From NCBI GenBank assembly GCA_947177495.1, contig CAMWUS010000014.1:1-13696 (forward strand): DNA of 13,696 nucleotides. Reading direction: 5' to 3'. Positions 13,311 to 13,696 of the stretch are shown here, one piece after another. The stretch is from an uncultured Clostridia bacterium (GTDB taxonomy: Bacteria > Bacillota > Clostridia > Christensenellales > Borkfalkiaceae). The notes beneath the pieces were generated by a model that searched no databases, was not told the DNA's origin, and worked only from the letters and a program-made list of their open reading frames with translations. The position numbers and the translations under genes were made by a program. Position 1 is the first letter of the stretch. Each line of letters opens with the position of its first letter.

Positions 13311-13696
13311 TTACAACGGGAGTTCTATTGTCACGTGCGTGCCTTGGTTGGGCGCGCTGTGTATTGTCATTTGCGCGCCGATGAGTTCAAACCGCTTGCG
13401 CGCGTTTTCAAGCCCCACGCCCGTTTGCACTTGGTCGGGATCAAATCCCTGCCCGTTGTCGGCAACGGTGACGATAATCGAGCGTTCCGTTCTTTCCGAG
13501 GAAAGCGAAATATAGCCGTCTTGAATACTTCTGAGATTTCCGTGCTTGACCGCGTTTTCCACGAGTGGTTGCAGGGAAAGCACGGGCACGGAGAAATCGG
13601 TGTAGTCCAAATCCAACAGCAAATTCAGCTTACCGTCGGCTCGCAGGTTTTCGAGCTCGAAGTAGTTTAAAACGTTGCGCACCTCGTCGTCAAATG
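13311..13696 (-). CDS. C-terminal part of a second histidine kinase, paralogue of the complete one (5' end beyond window)
   Basis: The frame runs from the window edge to a stop at 13311 and gives 127 residues, starting FDDEVRNVLNYFELE. It holds the catalytic ATP-binding domain: N box ENAVKHG, ADNGQGFD and GVGLENARKR, ending IELPL. By hand alignment it differs from the C-terminus of the complete kinase at about 15 of 127 positions, and the DNA is also very similar, so the two are a recent tandem duplicate or share a converted segment. The phospho-acceptor histidine and sensor part lie outside the window. A terminator starts 21 bases after the stop and no regulator gene follows, so this kinase either has its partner upstream or shares the regulator encoded at 10566-11345. 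It is truncated by the window, with no sign of a broken gene. Confidence 0.9.
   Translation of the reverse strand, partial: FDDEVRNVLNYFELENLRADGKLNLLLDLDYTDFSVPVLSLQPLVENAVKHGNLRSIQDGYISLSSERTERSIIVTVADNGQGFDPDQVQTGVGLENARKRFELIGAQMTIHSAPNQGTHVTIELPL

Noticed and set aside
1..13696. CRISPR array, tRNA/rRNA genes, insertion sequences or phage attachment sites
   Set aside because: No regularly spaced repeats, cloverleaf-like segments, transposase or integrase motifs, or flanking direct repeats were found by reading both strands.

Overview
The window reads as a chromosomal stretch from an anaerobic Firmicute, probably Clostridia-like. That is an inference from AGGAG-type ribosome binding sites, sigma-A-like -10 boxes, U-tailed hairpin terminators, and a 7TMR-DISM-type histidine kinase paired with a response regulator whose output is a SARP-like winged helix. 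No tRNA, rRNA, CRISPR array, transposase or integrase was seen.

Region 1 (about 1-8833, + strand) is one tight operon of six genes. Gaps are 7-21 bases, there is one 4-base ATGA overlap, and a strong terminator follows. The first three genes are a coiled-coil protein of unknown family, a ParA/MinD-like ATPase with an altered P-loop (KGGACRTT), and an 803-residue protein I do not recognise. The last three look metabolic. One is a fused double-domain relative of S-adenosylmethionine decarboxylase whose first half has lost the catalytic Ser and Cys while the second half keeps the Ser/His/Cys spacing. Next is a radical SAM protein resembling the MSMEG_0568 family of nitrilase (Nit1-type) clusters. 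Last is a PEP-synthase-like ATP-grasp plus phospho-histidine enzyme lacking the PEP/pyruvate barrel, an architecture like rifampin phosphotransferase. A ParA-like ATPase with two large orphan proteins, joined to a pyruvoyl-type decarboxylase relative, a radical SAM enzyme and a phosphotransferase, is the best candidate here for an undescribed system. A plausible reading is synthesis of a small molecule or modification that the ATPase module uses or responds to.

Region 2 (8834-10562, + strand) is a two-gene operon: a 127-residue unknown protein and a 391-residue alpha-helical repeat-like protein. It has its own extended -10 promoter and ends at a bidirectional terminator.

Region 3 (10566-13256, - strand) is a two-component system: a 618-residue membrane histidine kinase followed by its response regulator. 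An exact 18-base sequence, holding two TTTTGGC repeats 11 bases apart, lies just upstream of the -10 boxes of both region 2 and the kinase gene. SARP-type regulators are known to bind direct repeats with 11-base periodicity next to the -10 box. I therefore infer that the response regulator controls its own operon and the neighbouring two-gene operon.

Region 4 (13265-13696, - strand) is a terminator and the C-terminal 127 residues of a second histidine kinase, a close paralogue of the first. It has no response regulator directly downstream.
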